DNA of 64,000 bases from Halomonas alkaliantarctica (GTDB taxonomy: Bacteria > Pseudomonadota > Gammaproteobacteria > Pseudomonadales > Halomonadaceae): assembly GCF_029854215.1 (NCBI RefSeq), contig NZ_CP122961.1, positions 3,782,001-3,846,000 on the forward strand, read 5' to 3'. The position numbers and the translations under genes are program-made. The number at the start of each line of letters is the position of its first letter. The stretch's first letter is position 1. This document shows, in pieces, positions 61,937 through 64,000 of this stretch. A model generated the notes under the pieces. It worked only from the letters and a program-made list of their open reading frames with translations, had not been told where the DNA came from and made no database searches.

Positions 61937-62007
61937 AATGAAGCCCTTAATAACGCTTTTAGCACCTAATATAGCGACTAGGCTTTGAGCCCAACGCTTG
62001 GTTTTTG

Positions 62008-64000
62008 TTAAACCCCAATCGGTCCACCGTCGCGTTTCTGAATCACAACGGTCGAAGCCCTAGGGCGTACTTGGCCGCTGGCCGCAACGGTGGCGTCTTG
62101 TGTCAGCGCGCTACCATCGGCAGGCCAGTTACCGGGGTGCTGAATGTTAATAAACAGCGCGGTTTTATCCGGCGTGGCAAAAATACCGGTGACTTCGCAG
62201 CCGTTCGGCCCTACTGCAAAGCGCTTAAGCTGCTGCTGGTTGCTGCTGTTAACCACCGGGCCAGTGCCTTGAATATCATCCAGCCCATTAGGCACAACCG
62301 CGAGCAACTGGTCGTTGGTGTACTCAGTCACTCCTTCATAGCCGTTGTCAGTCTGGATCCAGAGGATACCTTGACCGTCCTCACGCTCATCGAACCAGAG
62401 CCCATCGGGGCTGGCAAACTGATTCATTTCGGTCAGCCCAGAGTGGTTATCTGTATCGCTAGACGCCGCGCCAAATACAAACACCTCCCAAGTGAAGGCA
62501 TTCGGGAGTCGACTTTCGCGCCAGCGGATAATATGCCCCGCTTCGTTATTAGCGCGTGGGTTGGCGGCATTGGTAGGCGCCAAGTCATAACCAACGCCTA
62601 CCTGTTCCAAGCGGTCACCGTTGTTGGTGTAGGTTGGCTGTGTATCTTCACCGATGCGTTGTGAGTTATTGGTCAGGGTGAGATACACCTCACCGGACGC
62701 AGGATCGACGGAAGCCCACTCCGGACGATCCATCGGCGTGGCGCCCAACAAATCCGCTGCATCGCAGGTATTGATGATGATACCTGCCGCATCGTCCTCG
62801 GATAGCCCCAACGCCGCCGCCAGTGTGCGACCATCGCGTGTTTGGGTGCTAGGCGTTAGCGGCAGCCATTCACCGCTGCCGTCAGCATGGAAACGGGCCA
62901 CATAGAGGGTGCCGTTATCCAGGTATTTGTTGCCAATGGCAAGTCGATCGTACTCTTCACCGGGGCGGTTGGCATCGGCGGGATCCCAGGCAGCATCCGA
63001 AACATATTTATATACATACTCGTTGCGAGAATCATGCCCGGAGTAATAGACCACCGGCTGGCCGGCTTCCAGCTTGCCTAACCAACACCCTTCATGGCGG
63101 AAACGCCCAAGTGCCGTACGCTTAACCGCCAATACGTCACTATAAGGATCGACCTCCACCTGGTAGCCGAACGTACGGGCTTCATTACGGTAATCGTCTT
63201 CCGCATGCTCGCCGCGCGGTGTTATGTCGAAGCGAGCAAATTCGTCGCTCTGTTCAGAGGCATCGCCTGCCGAAGTATCCCAACCATAGCGGCTCTTGTC
63301 GGTAGGAATACCGATGCGAGCATCGTCCTGAAAGCGTTCGCCACGATTGACGAAGATATCAGGCCAGTTCTCTTCACAGGCAATGTAGGTGCCCCAGGGC
63401 GTTACCCCATTACCACAGTTATTGTTCGTACCGCGGGTTTGCAGGCCTGTCGGTGAAAACTGCGTCTTGACGTAATCACTGCCCGCCACGGGTCCGGAAA
63501 GCTCCATCACCGTTGCGCTGGTGAAGCGGCGGTTATAGCGCGACCCCGGCACATGCGTCCATTGGCCGTTGGCGTCTTTTTCGACTTCGACAAGCGTGAC
63601 ACCGTGCGCGTTGATCTCGGTGCGCGACTCATCCGCAGGCCGCTGGCCCCCATCTGCATTAGTGGGGCCCCCTTGGGGCGCCCATAGCGCAGCTTGGTCG
63701 ATATACTCATTGTTGAGCGCCAGCACAAAATGACGCGAGGCGTTGTCGTTATCCAGAGCAAAACCGGCCATGCCGTCATGGTGCATGCCCACACTCTCGG
63801 CCTGATGCTCAGCGGTCATCGGCTGTTCGGGCTGCCAGGTAACATTTTGGTTCAGCGGCGTGCCCCACGGCACCAAGACTTGGGCAACATAACCTTCCGG
63901 CACCACCACGGCATCGGTGCGTGACCCTTTAACCGCCTCAAAAGCCAGTGTCAGAGGTGTTTTGTGGGAGCCGCTTGAGGCAAGTGCTTGCGCAGCGCCG
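62008..64000 (-). CDS. PhoX-type (DUF839) phosphatase family protein, 5' end beyond window
   Basis: The frame is open to the right edge, so the N-terminus is missing. The 664 codons seen contain PhoX-family marks. These are TRGTNNNCGNGVTPWGTYIACEENW, GRFRHEGCWLGKLEAGQPVVYYSGHDSRNEYVYKYVS, GGPTNADGGQRP and FVNIQHPGNW-like sequence near the C-terminus. PhoX enzymes are Ca2+/Fe3+-dependent alkaline phosphatases exported by the Tat system; the twin-arginine signal would lie beyond the window. Some DUF839 proteins have other or unknown substrates. The gene ends before a strong terminator. Confidence 0.85.
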   Translation of the reverse strand, partial: GAAQALASSGSHKTPLTLAFEAVKGSRTDAVVVPEGYVAQVLVPWGTPLNQNVTWQPEQPMTAEHQAESVGMHHDGMAGFALDNDNASRHFVLALNNEYIDQAALWAPQGGPTNADGGQRPADESRTEINAHGVTLVEVEKDANGQWTHVPGSRYNRRFTSATVMELSGPVAGSDYVKTQFSPTGLQTRGTNNNCGNGVTPWGTYIACEENWPDIFVNRGERFQDDARIGIPTDKSRYGWDTSAGDASEQSDEFARFDITPRGEHAEDDYRNEARTFGYQVEVDPYSDVLAVKRTALGRFRHEGCWLGKLEAGQPVVYYSGHDSRNEYVYKYVSDAAWDPADANRPGEEYDRLAIGNKYLDNGTLYVARFHADGSGEWLPLTPSTQTRDGRTLAAALGLSEDDAAGIIINTCDAADLLGATPMDRPEWASVDPASGEVYLTLTNNSQRIGEDTQPTYTNNGDRLEQVGVGYDLAPTNAANPRANNEAGHIIRWRESRLPNAFTWEVFVFGAASSDTDNHSGLTEMNQFASPDGLWFDEREDGQGILWIQTDNGYEGVTEYTNDQLLAVVPNGLDDIQGTGPVVNSSNQQQLKRFAVGPNGCEVTGIFATPDKTALFINIQHPGNWPADGSALTQDATVAASGQVRPRASTVVIQKRDGGPIGV

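Overview
The window looks like a chromosomal stretch from a moderately GC-rich gammaproteobacterium. The gene complement and the protein styles (PuuR/PuuA-D, GabTD, YbiT, AidB, NhaC-family carriers, TRAP and TctC uptake) fit the Halomonadaceae (Halomonas and relatives) best. That placement is an inference; no rRNA or other marker gene is present. I see no tRNA, CRISPR array, insertion sequence or phage gene.

The first 40 kb is almost entirely nitrogen-compound catabolism, arranged as consecutive self-contained modules. (1) 1-4.9 kb: a reductase and a DmmA-like subunit of a putative dimethylamine-monooxygenase-type system (cut by the left edge), an aminobutyraldehyde-type dehydrogenase, a GntR regulator and a soluble Cache-domain protein. 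(2) 5.3-11.2 kb: the GABA operon gabT-gabD-permease with a divergent MocR/GabR regulator. (3) 11.3-12.7 kb: a lytic-transglycosylase-like lipoprotein and a TauE/SafE exporter. (4) 12.8-22.1 kb: a complete gamma-glutamyl-putrescine pathway (puuR, an NhaC-family carrier, puuC, a polyamine aminotransferase, puuD, puuA, puuB) whose product, GABA, feeds module 2. (5) 22.4-28.5 kb: an uncharacterised hydrolytic module (M24 hydrolase, small protein, YfcC carrier, DUF1028 protein, M20 amidohydrolase, GntR). (6) 28.7-29.8 kb: an old-yellow-enzyme reductase. (7) 29.8-38.9 kb: an agmatine module (agmatine deiminase, a second NhaC-family carrier, aminotransferase, divergent M20 carbamoylase and aldehyde dehydrogenase, a TctC-type binding protein and a LuxR regulator). 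Two near-identical inverted repeats lie in its two regulatory intergenic regions.

From 39 to 45.7 kb are mostly housekeeping or stress genes: tspO, a ZipA-like protein, the ABC-F protein YbiT, a CbiX-like chelatase, a ChaC-like cyclotransferase, a small membrane protein and aidB. At 45.7 kb a textbook tandem glycine riboswitch precedes a DadA-type amino acid dehydrogenase. It is followed by a LysR regulator, a TRAP transporter and a VanX/DdpX-type D-Ala-D-Ala dipeptidase, which together suggest scavenging of D-amino acids or glycine. From 52 to 58.2 kb a polar amino acid ABC transporter sits beside a divergent MocR regulator and a class III aminotransferase. The right end holds an SDR, a PAS-GGDEF diguanylate cyclase, a LysR gene next to a 3' remnant of an RND efflux pump, a DUF1127 protein and a PhoX-type phosphatase cut by the right edge.

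The most interesting proposals are: a possible agmatine route through ureido intermediates ending in an M20 carbamoylase in place of the usual nitrilase-type AguB; the shared operator that ties it to the LuxR gene; the glycine riboswitch on an oxidative flavoenzyme, with an apparent Shine-Dalgarno sequestration mechanism; and the recurrent placement of NhaC-family carriers inside amine catabolic operons.
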